Shown piece after piece: positions 52,288 to 62,098 of a stretch of 64,000 nt of DNA. The notes under the pieces are model-generated. The model did not search any database. It saw only the letters and a list, made by a program, of their open reading frames with translations, and was not told where the DNA came from. The position numbers and the translations under genes are program-made. The stretch is from Planctomycetes bacterium syqfu. GTDB lineage: Bacteria > Planctomycetota > Phycisphaerae > Phycisphaerales > Phycisphaeraceae. How positions within the stretch are numbered: position 1 is the first letter of the stretch; each line of letters begins with the position of its first letter. The stretch is from NCBI GenBank assembly GCA_020974905.1, contig CP087563.1, positions 5,394,001 to 5,458,000 on the forward strand, in the 5' to 3' direction.

Positions 52288-55110
52288 TTACTCGAATGTC
52301 AGATCCTGTTTCTCGTTACTGACCACCACCACGACGGGGTTCTTCAGATATTTTTGAGCGACTGCCTGCAGGGCTGTGGCATCCATGGCTTTGACCGCTG
52401 CCATGAATTTTTCCGAGTCATCCAGCCCGACACCGTAGAGCAGATTCAACGCGGCTTCGGCGGCACGGTCGGAGTTGGATTCCTTGCCCATGATCTCGTT
52501 GGTGATCACCGAAGCACGGGCACGCAGGACTTCCGATTCATCAATGCTTTGCTCTTTGGCCTGCTTGAGAATTTCGTTGGTGCGGTTGAGTGCTTCCTGT
52601 GCGGTGGTAGCCTGTGTGTTGAATCCGACTGCCAGGTAACCGGGCATCATGCCTGTGACTTGATACGCCCAGACGGCATAGGCTAAACCCGGTCCCTTGC
52701 CACGCAGTTGGGCTTCAAGCCAACCGGAGGGAAAGTCACTGATCAGGCGACTGAGCACTGCGATCCTGGGGAAGTCCGGGTCATCACGCGTAACACCGGG
52801 GCCAAGACCAATCTGCACGGCTGCCAGGGGTTGCTTGGATTCGTAGACATACACACCGGGTTTAGGTTGCGTATTCTCAGGAAGCTCAAACGGCTTAACG
52901 GCGACGGCAGGCATCTTGCCAAAGTGATCGTTGACCAGCTTGGTGACCTTGTTCACATCCACATCACCGAAGATGGCAAGCACGGTGTCCTTGGCTGAAA
53001 GTCGCTGGCTAAAGCGTTTACGCATTTGCTCGACGGTGAGATTTTCAATCACGTCTTTCTTGCCAACCGTGGTTGATGCCCACGGGTGATTCTCACCGAA
53101 ATAGGTCTTACGGAAGTTCAACTGCAACTGCCCCTGCCAACTGTCTTCCTGTCGGTCGATGGCAGCAAGCAGACGCGGTTTGAGTTTGGCCCATTCGGAT
53201 TCGGGGAAGGTGGGGTTGAGGGCAACATCCGCAAAGAGGTCCAGCACGGTGGGCAGGTCCTGACTTAAGCAGATGCCACGGATGTAGCTGGTGTTGTTGC
53301 CACAGCTACTGCCGATCGAGGCGCCCAGGTCTTCGAGTTGCTTGGCAATTTGCTGGGCGTCACGCGTGGTTGTCCCGCGCATGAGCATGGTGTCGATGGC
53401 GTTGGCAATGCCTTGCTCACCGGGTTCATCAGCCAGCAGTCCGCCGAGGGTGTACATCTGAATGGAGACCGCGGGGACGAGATTGCTTTTCTGGAAAATC
53501 ACCCGCAGGCCGTTATCCAACGTGATGACTTTGATCGGCTCGACGGTGATGGGGGCGATGTCCTGTTTGTCGGTTGCGAGTTTGCGTTTGATCTCATCAA
53601 GTCGCTGGGCATTGTCCAGATCAATGGCTTCGGTGGGAAGCGTGGTGTCGGTGTCTGCATCATTGCGAACCAGCACATCCGCTGCGGGCTTGTCGCCTTC
53701 TTCGGGTTTGAGCAGGACGGTGATCAAACGGTTGTGATCCAGGATCGCCTTGGCAGCCTGGTGGACGTCATCTTTGGTGATCGATTCGATGGCATGAGCG
53801 TAATGTTTGTCATAGTCGGGGTCCGCCATGCCACAGATGTTGCTTGCCACCGAGTTGGCCAACGCGTGAGCGCTTTGCCCGTCATAAGCAACACGGGCGA
53901 TGGTCTTGCGTTTGGCGCGGGCCAGTTCTTCGTCGGTGACACCTTCAGTCAAGACCTTGTCGACCTGCTTGAGAATCGCAGCTTTGACCTTGGCCACTGC
54001 ATCGGGGTCCGACGGATCTGCGATTTCCGCACCGGCTCCAAAGAAGCCTTCACCCCAGGCAAAGCTGAGGTTAAACGCACTGACATTGGTGACCAACTGC
54101 TGCTCGTCGCGGACGGTTTGAACCAGGCGTGACGATTCACCTTGACCGAGAATAATGCCCAGTAAATCCAGTGCATAATCATGTTCACCGGCAAGTCGCG
54201 TACCGGGCCAGGCAAGACGAAGGCGCGGACGCTTGATGGCGGCTGTGCCTTCGACGATGCGCGGCGAGGTGAGTTTCTTTTCAATTGGGAAACTGAGATT
54301 CGCTGGAAGATCGTTAGCCGGGACATCCTTCCAGAGTTCAGCGAGTTGGTTGATCACCTCATGCCGATCAATGTCACCCGACACTGCAAAGACCATGTTG
54401 TTGGGGACGTACATGCGGCTGTAGAAGTCGTAAATCTCATCGCGCGTGATCTTGAGAAATTCATCGAGATAACCAATCGTCGGATGTCGGGCAGGGTGGT
54501 TGGTGTAACGGGCCTGCTGCGTGAGTTTCCAGAAGATGCGATCCGGTGAGCCCATGCCATGTTCAAACTCGCGCTGAATGACCTGGCGTTCACGCTCGTA
54601 TTCCGTCTGTGTGATCAGCGAGTTCTGCATCCAGTCGGTGAGCAGGTCGACCACCTGCGTCGTGTCATCACTGGTGGCATCAATGTAGTAATGCACCGTA
54701 CTCAGACCGGTCGCTGCGTTGGTCTTGGCACCCATGCGTCCGAGCAGGGCATTGCTCTGCGTTTCGGTGCGATTGGCTGTGGAGCCGCCTGCAAGTAAGT
54801 GTTCAAGAAAGTGAGACAGACCCGCACCGACGTGTTCCTGTTCATAGACCGAACCGGTGTTCACCCAGACCTGCGCTGAGACGACGGGGGCAGCGTGGAG
54901 TTCCTGGGCAACGAGAATCATGCGATTTGGCAAGCTGACCATCAGACGGTCAGGGCGGTCCTGCAAAATGGTGTAGGGCACGGAGGTTCCTTTGGCGGCT
55001 TGGGGAGAGTCGGTATTGCTCTGAGGCGTGGTCTTGCAAGCGACCAGCGTCAGGCTTGTGAGTAATAGGCCGATAACAATCAAACAGGTCTGTCGGATCA
55101 AGATGGTCAT
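52288..55110 (-). CDS. M16-family zinc protease, two-domain lipoprotein
   Basis: The 940-residue product has a lipoprotein signal with lipobox LVAC (Cys25) and two tandem M16 (insulinase/pitrilysin-like) halves. The first half carries the inverted zinc motif H100-F-L-E103-H104 and a downstream ERERQVIQREFEHG segment supplying the third ligand. The second half (about 510-930) lacks HxxEH, as expected for the inactive half of such proteases. It should degrade peptides or small proteins at the outer face of a membrane. It is divergent from the methyltransferase gene. The A2M-like protease inhibitor gene is the next gene downstream, but a repeat element and terminator lie between, so they are probably separate units. 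Confidence 0.92.
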   Translation of the reverse strand: MTILIRQTCLIVIGLLLTSLTLVACKTTPQSNTDSPQAAKGTSVPYTILQDRPDRLMVSLPNRMILVAQELHAAPVVSAQVWVNTGSVYEQEHVGAGLSHFLEHLLAGGSTANRTETQSNALLGRMGAKTNAATGLSTVHYYIDATSDDTTQVVDLLTDWMQNSLITQTEYERERQVIQREFEHGMGSPDRIFWKLTQQARYTNHPARHPTIGYLDEFLKITRDEIYDFYSRMYVPNNMVFAVSGDIDRHEVINQLAELWKDVPANDLPANLSFPIEKKLTSPRIVEGTAAIKRPRLRLAWPGTRLAGEHDYALDLLGIILGQGESSRLVQTVRDEQQLVTNVSAFNLSFAWGEGFFGAGAEIADPSDPDAVAKVKAAILKQVDKVLTEGVTDEELARAKRKTIARVAYDGQSAHALANSVASNICGMADPDYDKHYAHAIESITKDDVHQAAKAILDHNRLITVLLKPEEGDKPAADVLVRNDADTDTTLPTEAIDLDNAQRLDEIKRKLATDKQDIAPITVEPIKVITLDNGLRVIFQKSNLVPAVSIQMYTLGGLLADEPGEQGIANAIDTMLMRGTTTRDAQQIAKQLEDLGASIGSSCGNNTSYIRGICLSQDLPTVLDLFADVALNPTFPESEWAKLKPRLLAAIDRQEDSWQGQLQLNFRKTYFGENHPWASTTVGKKDVIENLTVEQMRKRFSQRLSAKDTVLAIFGDVDVNKVTKLVNDHFGKMPAVAVKPFELPENTQPKPGVYVYESKQPLAAVQIGLGPGVTRDDPDFPRIAVLSRLISDFPSGWLEAQLRGKGPGLAYAVWAYQVTGMMPGYLAVGFNTQATTAQEALNRTNEILKQAKEQSIDESEVLRARASVITNEIMGKESNSDRAAEAALNLLYGVGLDDSEKFMAAVKAMDATALQAVAQKYLKNPVVVVVSNEKQDLTFE

Positions 55111-55274
55111 CCTTTCCAGGGTTCAGACACGGGGCGGTACATGCATCACTATACCGCTTTACGTCGGTTTGCGATGCGAAGTTCAATCGGTCTTTTGTCC
55201 GTCTGCCAGTTAACTGAGATATCGATACAACCGATACAGACGTCAGAAGTGATAGTTCCTTTTCGGAGACCAAC

Positions 55275-56063
55275 ATGTCCCAGGCCGCGATGAATGACCG
55301 TTTTGCCCGTGAAATCGAGCATTTTGAAGCTCATTATGCTCACGAAGCTGCCCAGGGGATCGATCCGTTATCAGACTTCGATTCCAAACGGTACACCAAC
55401 CCGCCCGCCAATACGATCTACCCGCGCGAATTTTATCACCACCTGCTGGCACCCATTGCTGGCAAAGAGGTCATGGAAATCGCCTCAGGCAACGGCATCG
55501 ATGCGAGCATCTGCTGTCACAACGGTGCCAAACTTCATGCCTATGACATCAGTTCCGAATCCATCAAGATGGTCCAGGAGCGTGCCAGGGTCAATCTGGT
55601 TTCAGAGAACCTCACCACGCAGGTGACTGGTGATTTCATGAAGGCTTTTGAAGGTCAGACCTTCGACCATATCATCGGCTATGCTGCCCTGCATCACATT
55701 CCCATGGAAGGTTTGGCGCAGCAGGTCTACGACCGACTCAAGCCCGGTGGCAGTGCGGTCTTTGCCGAGCCGGTGATCAATTCCAAGTTGCTTTACAAAA
55801 TCCGCAAAATGATCCCGTACTCGTTCTTTGAGGACACCGATGACGAAGTGCCGCTCAACGACAAGGACATCGCCGAGTTTGCAAAGCCGTTTGATCGGAT
55901 TGAGAAACGTTACTTTCATCTGACCAGTCGCCTTTGGCATGCCTTCCCCAACTGCTGGCCTTTGGTCAAGGGACTGCATCTGTTTGACCGTGAAGTGATG
56001 CGCTTGCCCTTCATGCGACGGTTTGCAACGGTCTGCGTCTTTGCAGTCTACCGAGACAAATAA
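55275..56063 (+). CDS. class I SAM-dependent methyltransferase
   Basis: The 262-residue product has the class I methyltransferase fold: motif I VMEIASGNGIDASI, an acidic residue after strand 2 (AYDISSESIKM), motif II around FDHIIGYAALHHI and motif III LKPGGSAVFAEPV. An N-terminal helical region (about 1-50) may form part of the acceptor site. The C-terminal part (about 180-262) contains FFEDTDDEVPLNDKD and several aromatic residues and may be a small lid. The acceptor cannot be predicted; small molecules are likely. The ATG has GGAGACC upstream. It stands alone, divergent from the M16 gene and convergent with a pseudopilin gene, with a shared terminator 50 bp after its stop. Confidence 0.88.
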   Translation: MSQAAMNDRFAREIEHFEAHYAHEAAQGIDPLSDFDSKRYTNPPANTIYPREFYHHLLAPIAGKEVMEIASGNGIDASICCHNGAKLHAYDISSESIKMVQERARVNLVSENLTTQVTGDFMKAFEGQTFDHIIGYAALHHIPMEGLAQQVYDRLKPGGSAVFAEPVINSKLLYKIRKMIPYSFFEDTDDEVPLNDKDIAEFAKPFDRIEKRYFHLTSRLWHAFPNCWPLVKGLHLFDREVMRLPFMRRFATVCVFAVYRDK

Positions 56064-56113
56064 AACAACAACATGCTGGTGGGATAAACTGGCATTGCTA
56101 GAGAGAGAACATG

Positions 56114-56146
56114 AAAAAACGCCGATGGAGTTCGGCGTTTTTTTTT
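56114..56146. terminator. bidirectional terminator between convergent genes
   Basis: AAAAAACGCCGA pairs with TCGGCGTTTTTT around TGGAGT, with long A- and T-runs. It can end both the methyltransferase transcript and the minus-strand pseudopilin transcript, which stops at 56169. Confidence 0.9.
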
Positions 56147-56168
56147 ATGGTTTGAATGTCTTCGACGG

Positions 56169-56858
56169 TCACTCGTACCGCCAGAATTTCATGCTTTGAT
56201 CCTGCCATGAATAAACGTCGATTTCACCGAAGGGGCGGTTGGCAACGTGGCCATCAACATGAGCGATGTTGGGTGAGTCGTTGTGACGTTCCGAACCGTA
56301 GCGGCGTTGGGTTGCCCAGGTGCCTCCCTTGGGATACAGCAGGGGGCGTGCGACCCAACTGTCTTTGGGGGGCCAACCGTCAATAAAGCTTAATGTGTGG
56401 CTGGGCGTCAGTACATCAACCAATCGCTTCTTGGACGGCTTGGGGGGCCAGTTGGCGCCACCGAAGCTGCCAGTCCCCAGAATCTCACTGATCCCGTAGT
56501 ACTTACTCTTACGATCCGGATTCGATGTGCAGGCGGTAAAGAGATTGGTGTTATTCATGTATTGCCCCATGCCTTTTTTGGCAAAGAGCGGTTTGCCGTA
56601 CCATGTGTTGGGCACATCGTCCCGCCACCAGGTCCACGCGCTGGGAATCCATTCCTCATTGTCCTGAGCATAGTTGGTCATCAGCATCGTCACCTGCCTC
56701 AGACTCGTGCCGCATTTAATGGTCCGGCTTGATTCGCGCGCCTTGGCCAGCGCCGGGAGCAGGATCGAAATCAGCAGTGACACAATGGAAATCACCACCA
56801 GCAATTCGATGAGTGTAAAGCCGCGATGGGTACCGTGATGTGTGGTTGGAAGATTCAT
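56169..56858 (-). CDS. type II secretion-like pseudopilin, H-x9-DG type
   Basis: From ATG 56858 (GGAG 8 bp upstream; ATG 56870 is an alternative) the product has 229 residues. The prepilin motif [14 protein letters not shown], ending in [13 protein letters not shown], follows a short leader, with Glu at mature position 5. The C-terminal half has the H-x9-DG signature in [14 protein letters not shown]. It lies 32 bp after the discoidin-domain glycosidase gene on the same strand, so the secreted enzyme and the pilin-like protein are probably made together. The protein differs in most of its body from the pseudopilin at 17.6 kb. Function as fibre, adhesin or enzyme scaffold is not established. 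Confidence 0.88.
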   Translation of the reverse strand: MNLPTTHHGTHRGFTLIELLVVISIVSLLISILLPALAKARESSRTIKCGTSLRQVTMLMTNYAQDNEEWIPSAWTWWRDDVPNTWYGKPLFAKKGMGQYMNNTNLFTACTSNPDRKSKYYGISEILGTGSFGGANWPPKPSKKRLVDVLTPSHTLSFIDGWPPKDSWVARPLLYPKGGTWATQRRYGSERHNDSPNIAHVDGHVANRPFGEIDVYSWQDQSMKFWRYE

Positions 56859-56890
56859 GACAATCTCCATCTTTCTCTCTTGATGCATTG

Positions 56891-59800
56891 TCAGTTTTGC
56901 AATGCTTGTTCCAGGTTGCCTAAATGGGTTTTGATGACGGACCATGTCAATTGGGCTTCCCATGTCTGGCCTGCACCAATTTCAAAGCCGCGTTCAGTGA
57001 TCAGTTCCACGTTGTAATGACCTTGCCCAAACCAGAGACGGGGCTCAGCCAGTCCATTGCCGGTGAAGCTTTGTTTGAGTGCAATGTTGTTATGCGTGTC
57101 CACCGCTGCCCACCAGTTGGCTGACAGTTCGCCGATGGGTTTATCACCCAATCCGGTCCAGAAGGGCAGCTTGGTCAGGCCGTCGACCATCGGCAGATAA
57201 ATCACATCGGTCACCGAATCCCCCGTGCCACCCACGGTGTACTCCGGGTGTGATTGGTACTTGAATTTCTGTGCGGCATTGGCGGGGTTATGGACGCTGA
57301 TCTTCAACGCAAGCGTCGCATCTTTGAGTTCCCAGCTTTGTGTCACCTGTAAACCCTTGGCCTCGGCAGTGACCGTCAACTTCCCATCCCTGGCAACGGT
57401 AACCTGCATGGGATCGTTTTTGAGTTTGCCACTGAACGTATCCCAGATACCGTAAGCAAAAGGGATGCTCGTGATGCTCGGCAGAATGCTGTAATCAATA
57501 TGAATCTGATTACTCGCTGTTTCACGGTCGATGATTTCCAACACCCGCCCGCCACGCGCTGCATCGATGGCAACTTCAAGCTGACTGTTGGCCAGGATCA
57601 TCACCGGCTTTTCCAAACCTGCAATCTTGACTTGCGTGGTGATTGCGTGATTTGAAGCAGGATGCAGACGACGCATGAAAAAGGGATACGTGCTGACTTT
57701 ACCACCCATGCCTGAGGCTTGCTGTTCAATGACATTGAGCGTGTATTGGCCCAGCGTTGGCATGTTGGTATCCGTGGGGATTGACAGCATGACGGTATTC
57801 TGAGCGTTGGCTTTGACGACCTCTTGCTGCTGGGCGAGTTTGTTGGCTTGTGCGTCAGTGACGATCAGGTTCAACGTGATCGCATCAGTTCGCGGGTTAT
57901 CCAGCGACACTTTTAACTGAGCTTCTGAAGACTCCGGCAGGGCGATGATCTGTTTGTTAACCAGTTCCACGGTCAACGGCGCATCACTGTTGTCGGCTTT
58001 GGCAATCTGTGAACTGATAAATGTGATGGGCTTGTGAGCATGCAGGTATATCGGGGCATGGCCGAACGTCGCGCTGAACTTGCCATTCTCATCAGGCATC
58101 AAATCGGTGGTGTTGCCAAACAGATCCACCTGCGTGACTGACTTGGCGGTCGTCTGGAACACACCGGTCTTGCGCTGCGTGCCGTCCCAGAGAATGTGAA
58201 CCAACTTGCCATCGGCCGGATGCGTGTAGACATAGCCAATCGAAGGCAGGGACAGATTGTCCATCTTGCCTTTGAGTTGGTATTCGCCGAGTTGATCAAT
58301 GAGTGTTTTGACTGCGAAAAACGAGGGCTTTTTCTGCAAGTCGTGATCGATCATACCAAAGCGATGTTCGGTGAAATTCAGATCCTTGCCTGAGTCCCAG
58401 AACGAATAGATGAACACACGCTTGAATCCCAGGGCATGATGAATCACCAGGCCGCGGACGAGATATTCCGCCTGTGTTTGCAGCGTGATTTTGCCCGAGG
58501 GATTATTCACCGGTGCGTCGGTGTAACCAAACTCCGTGGAGATGATGGGCCTGTTCTGATCACCATGACGAGCAAGAACGGAGTTGATCTTGCGCATGTT
58601 GTCGTACATGGCTTCGGGCGCACCCTTGGGATAGCCGTCGGGAACTTTGTGGCCACCTGCGATCTTGGTGTAGGTATGCAGGTCAAGCACGTCGAAGCAG
58701 TCTTTGCCGCCTTGCTGATAGAACTTGTCGAGCCAGTCAATCGAGTGATCTTCCAAACCGCTTGAGGGTGCACACATCACCGCATCCGGATTGATCGACT
58801 TCATTTTTTTATGGAAGTCTGCGGTGCGTTTGATGTACGTTTCAATCGGCATGGTGCTCAGGTCCGGTTCGTTCTTGGCGCCGGCAAAGGCATTGACACC
58901 CAGATTCGTCGCCGCCTGAAGGTTGCCCCCATGTGGATATGCGTAGACACCAATGCCTTTGTCGTAGTACCGATTGAACACCGCTGAATCGACCACCCAC
59001 CAGCGAATCTGCTTGATACCGGTCTGACCGAGCAGGTCCACGGCGACGCGTTCGTAGGCGTCCTGATTTTGTGGGTGATTGACACGGTGACCACCACCGC
59101 CCCAGAAGTGATTGATTGCCACCATCTCCCCGAATGTCCGACATTCAAGAGGCATGGGCATGCGGGTGGCAATGGCATTGACCTGCGGGTACTCGCCCTG
59201 TTCATACACCGCAGTGACTGCGAAAAAAGTGTTGTGTCCCGGCTTCAACGGATAAACAATCGTGTGACTTTCGCTGCCATTGACGGTCTTGATGAGTTTG
59301 GCATCCGAGTCCTGGATCGATGTGAATGCCTTGTCCGATTGGTAGACCTTCCATTGCTTGACGTTGGCATCCAGCTTGGTGCTTTGACTCCAATCGATTT
59401 TCGCAACGCCGGATTGAATCGTCGTCACCTCAAAGGCAACCTTGGGCCGACTGTCAGATTTGAGATAACTCACACCTGCCACCGGCTTGGAACCCCAGAT
59501 GGCAATCTCAGCCACCTGCTGCTGCTTGGCCGACTTCTTGCGTTCAACGCGAATCTGCACGTAACGGGCTTTGACCGGTTCGCTCAAATCCAGATGTGTC
59601 CGGGCAAAGAAGTTCTTGGCCAGTTCAACATCCGGTGTGCTTGCTGCGCCATGGGGGGTGAAGGTCTTGCCATCATCGCTCAAAAGCACCTGAAAACCAG
59701 CGGTTTCACGCGATTTTTCATGCAGTGCCCAGACGTCAAAGGCGCTCAGGGCATATTCGTTGCCCAGGTCCACGCTGACTGTCATCCAGCGACCGCCACC

Positions 59801-60739
59801 CCACTTGCTGTAGGTGCGACTCTTCCAGTTGCTCCCGGTGTTACCATCGAAAAGAACCTTACCTCCGTTGCCGGTTTTGATCGACTCTTCATCGGTGGCA
59901 AATTCACCGTCAATCACAAAACTCACCTGCATGGCAGTGGGTTCAATGCGAAGATTGTCACCGAAGTCCGCGTTGGTCTTGCCAGGCTTGATGTTGTTGG
60001 ACAGTAGTGCCATGCCTGACGTGTCGATGCTCACTGCGGCTTTGGGAGCAGCGGCTGCAGGGGTTGCTGCAACGGGTTTGGCAGCAGGCTTGGGCTGGTT
60101 GCTGGTTGTTTGAGAAGTAGAAACTTCTGCCGAGTATCCGTTCCAGATTGCGATCTCACCAATCTGCTGCTGCTTGCTTGAGCCTTTACGCTTGATGCGG
60201 ATTTGCACGTATTGAGCATTCACCGGCGAAGCGAGTTGCAGATGAAGCTGAACAATCTTGTTCTTCTCCGGATCAACATCCGAGCCAGTGGCGATGCCTT
60301 GGGAGTTGAAGGTTTGACCATCATCACTGGTGAGCACTTCAAAGGATTCGGTTTGACGCGAATACTCATGAATCGCCCAGACATCAAAGGCGTTCATGTC
60401 GTAAGCAGCGCCAAGGTCGACATTGACGGTGACCCATTGGCCGCCGGACCATTTGCTGTAGGAGCGACTCTTCCAGTTACTGCCGGTGTTGCCATCGAAG
60501 AACACGAGCTTGTCGTTGCGGACGCCTGTTTTGACCGATTCAGGATCGGTGGCAAATTCACCATCGGTGACGAACTGAGCTTTCATTTGTGTGGGTTGGA
60601 CGGTGGCCTCTGCGGGGAAGTCGGCATTCGACTTGCCCGGCTTGACGTTGTTGGATAGTAACGTCAATTCCGATGCGCCTGCTGATATCGTCATGAGCAA
60701 AACGCATGGGATAATCAACCTGTTAAACAACTTGAACAT
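56891..60739 (-). CDS. secreted glycoside hydrolase with two discoidin-like domains
   Basis: The 1282-residue product has a signal peptide (about 1-22). Two F5/8-type C (discoidin/CBM32-like) domains are near-repeats of each other (about 24-205 and 240-418; both carry [12 protein letters not shown]), joined by a Pro/Ala/Lys linker. A fibronectin-like module (about 430-525) precedes a clan GH-A barrel (about 530-830), with E624 in [10 protein letters not shown] as acid/base and E736 in [10 protein letters not shown] as nucleophile. A C-terminal beta-rich part of about 430 residues follows. It should hydrolyse an insoluble polysaccharide outside the cell. It follows the LacI gene by 45 bp and precedes a pseudopilin gene by 32 bp, so the three form one operon. 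Family below clan level is uncertain. Confidence 0.85.
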   Translation of the reverse strand: MFKLFNRLIIPCVLLMTISAGASELTLLSNNVKPGKSNADFPAEATVQPTQMKAQFVTDGEFATDPESVKTGVRNDKLVFFDGNTGSNWKSRSYSKWSGGQWVTVNVDLGAAYDMNAFDVWAIHEYSRQTESFEVLTSDDGQTFNSQGIATGSDVDPEKNKIVQLHLQLASPVNAQYVQIRIKRKGSSKQQQIGEIAIWNGYSAEVSTSQTTSNQPKPAAKPVAATPAAAAPKAAVSIDTSGMALLSNNIKPGKTNADFGDNLRIEPTAMQVSFVIDGEFATDEESIKTGNGGKVLFDGNTGSNWKSRTYSKWGGGRWMTVSVDLGNEYALSAFDVWALHEKSRETAGFQVLLSDDGKTFTPHGAASTPDVELAKNFFARTHLDLSEPVKARYVQIRVERKKSAKQQQVAEIAIWGSKPVAGVSYLKSDSRPKVAFEVTTIQSGVAKIDWSQSTKLDANVKQWKVYQSDKAFTSIQDSDAKLIKTVNGSESHTIVYPLKPGHNTFFAVTAVYEQGEYPQVNAIATRMPMPLECRTFGEMVAINHFWGGGGHRVNHPQNQDAYERVAVDLLGQTGIKQIRWWVVDSAVFNRYYDKGIGVYAYPHGGNLQAATNLGVNAFAGAKNEPDLSTMPIETYIKRTADFHKKMKSINPDAVMCAPSSGLEDHSIDWLDKFYQQGGKDCFDVLDLHTYTKIAGGHKVPDGYPKGAPEAMYDNMRKINSVLARHGDQNRPIISTEFGYTDAPVNNPSGKITLQTQAEYLVRGLVIHHALGFKRVFIYSFWDSGKDLNFTEHRFGMIDHDLQKKPSFFAVKTLIDQLGEYQLKGKMDNLSLPSIGYVYTHPADGKLVHILWDGTQRKTGVFQTTAKSVTQVDLFGNTTDLMPDENGKFSATFGHAPIYLHAHKPITFISSQIAKADNSDAPLTVELVNKQIIALPESSEAQLKVSLDNPRTDAITLNLIVTDAQANKLAQQQEVVKANAQNTVMLSIPTDTNMPTLGQYTLNVIEQQASGMGGKVSTYPFFMRRLHPASNHAITTQVKIAGLEKPVMILANSQLEVAIDAARGGRVLEIIDRETASNQIHIDYSILPSITSIPFAYGIWDTFSGKLKNDPMQVTVARDGKLTVTAEAKGLQVTQSWELKDATLALKISVHNPANAAQKFKYQSHPEYTVGGTGDSVTDVIYLPMVDGLTKLPFWTGLGDKPIGELSANWWAAVDTHNNIALKQSFTGNGLAEPRLWFGQGHYNVELITERGFEIGAGQTWEAQLTWSVIKTHLGNLEQALQN

Positions 60740-60784
60740 GGTGACCTTTCACTGATTTTCAAACAATTGGACTGTATGTGACTT

Positions 60785-61816
60785 TTATTTTTTGCCGACC
60801 GCTGCCGTGCTACCGCGCACGATCAACTCCGGCTTGAGTACTTTCCGGGGAAGTTTTTTCTGTGACCCACTGACATATTCATAGACGGCTTCGACGGACT
60901 GATAACCCACATCATTTAAGTGTTGGCGGACGGTTGTCAGTGGGGGGACGGTGTACGCGCTGCCGGGGTAATCATCAAAACCCACGACCGAGATATCGTT
61001 GGGCACATGGCGTCCGGCTTCATGACAGGCGAGCATCGCGCCGTATGCCATTTCATCATTGTTGGCGATCATGGCCGTGACCTGCGGGCTGCGCTTGAGA
61101 ATGTCTTTGGCTTGCAAATAGCCTGCTTCCTGGGCAAGACGCGTGGGGTGGTGTTCAGCCAGCAGGTGATCGATCTGTTTGTGACCCGCAGCTTTGAGGT
61201 GATCTTTGAATACGGCAGCACGTTGGGAGTTGTCGTAGTCACCAGCCTGAGGGCCTGCCAGAAACGCAATCTCGTGATGCCCCAGATGTGACAGGTGATT
61301 CAGCAGTAAGCCCATGCCTGCATCGGGATCGGTGTACAGGTATCCACCCTTGCCATGTTCGCAGCGACCGTTAAGCACCATCACCGCCATCTTGGCTGTG
61401 ATGAGTTGGGCGAGCTGTTTACTGTTGAGTGTGCTTGAGAAGACCAGGATCACGCCATCGCAATGACGCTCGCGCAGAATCCGCAGGAAGTCCGTCTTGT
61501 CCTTGTCAGCGGTCTGCACGAAGACGGTGGAGATATCAATATTGTTATGCAGCGCGTAGTCCGCGATACCGGTCAGCAGCGATGAGGTGTAGGTGCTGAC
61601 GTGGGGCTTATCCATCTCGATGATGACAGCAAGTTTGACGCCACGTTCGGAGACATGCGAAGAAAATTTGCCATCGTCTTCGAGGATCGCCCGGATTTTG
61701 GATCGGAGTTTTTCGCTGACGCCGCTTTGGTTGTTGAGCACGCGCGAAACCGAAGCGATGGAGACATTCGCTCGCGTAGCCACTTCTGCCACATTGACGG
61801 ATATGGGTCGTGCCAT
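60785..61816 (-). CDS. LacI-family transcriptional regulator
   Basis: The 343-residue product has a LacI helix-turn-helix (VNVAEVATRANVSIASVSRVLNN, of which VAEVATRANVSIASVSRV is diagnostic) and a sugar-binding effector domain. The latter has GHHEIAFLAG, MIANNDEMAYGAMLAC, ISVVGFDDYP and the family-typical PPLTTVRQ. The segment after the DNA-binding domain is short and lacks the usual Y-x-P-N-x-x-A-x-x-L hinge helix, so the hinge may be atypical. It is the first gene of an operon with the discoidin-domain glycosidase and pseudopilin genes. A perfect 16-bp palindrome overlaps its -10 box, consistent with autorepression released by a breakdown product. Confidence 0.92.
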   Translation of the reverse strand: MARPISVNVAEVATRANVSIASVSRVLNNQSGVSEKLRSKIRAILEDDGKFSSHVSERGVKLAVIIEMDKPHVSTYTSSLLTGIADYALHNNIDISTVFVQTADKDKTDFLRILRERHCDGVILVFSSTLNSKQLAQLITAKMAVMVLNGRCEHGKGGYLYTDPDAGMGLLLNHLSHLGHHEIAFLAGPQAGDYDNSQRAAVFKDHLKAAGHKQIDHLLAEHHPTRLAQEAGYLQAKDILKRSPQVTAMIANNDEMAYGAMLACHEAGRHVPNDISVVGFDDYPGSAYTVPPLTTVRQHLNDVGYQSVEAVYEYVSGSQKKLPRKVLKPELIVRGSTAAVGKK

Positions 61817-61849
61817 GGGGTGTCCAATTTATTTACGAAATCGACTTGG

Positions 61850-61889
61850 TTATTTACGTAAATAATATACCGCGCATGGGGACAGTCAA
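61850..61889 (-). promoter_or_regulatory. LacI-operon promoter with 16-bp palindromic operator
   Basis: On the minus strand TTGACT (61889-61884) and TATTAT (61867-61862) have a 16-bp spacer. The perfect palindrome TTATTTACGTAAATAA (61850-61865) has a central CG, as LacI-type operators do, and covers the downstream part of the -10 box. A related half-site TTATTTACG lies nearer the gene, at about 61829. Confidence 0.65.
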
Positions 61890-61971
61890 GAAGACATCCC
61901 AAAAAATGTGTCGATCCTTTGTCTTGATGGTTGTTTAAGCTTTTTGAATAAAAGTGTTTATTGAATTGGAC

Positions 61972-61998
61972 AAAAGCCGTGTTCCTCCCGGAGCACGG
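61972..61998 (-). terminator. probable terminator of the beta-sandwich protein gene
   Basis: On the minus strand CCGTG-x-TCC pairs with GGA-x-CACGG around a short loop, followed by CTTTTG. It lies about 100 bp beyond the stop at 62099. Confidence 0.5.
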
Positions 61999-62098
61999 TT
62001 TGCCTTGCTGTCTTTACAGAGACGATACTTACGTCACAAGAGACGCTGTCTTGATGTTTTGTGTCCGATTCCCCGCCATCATCACGACCCATACGTAC

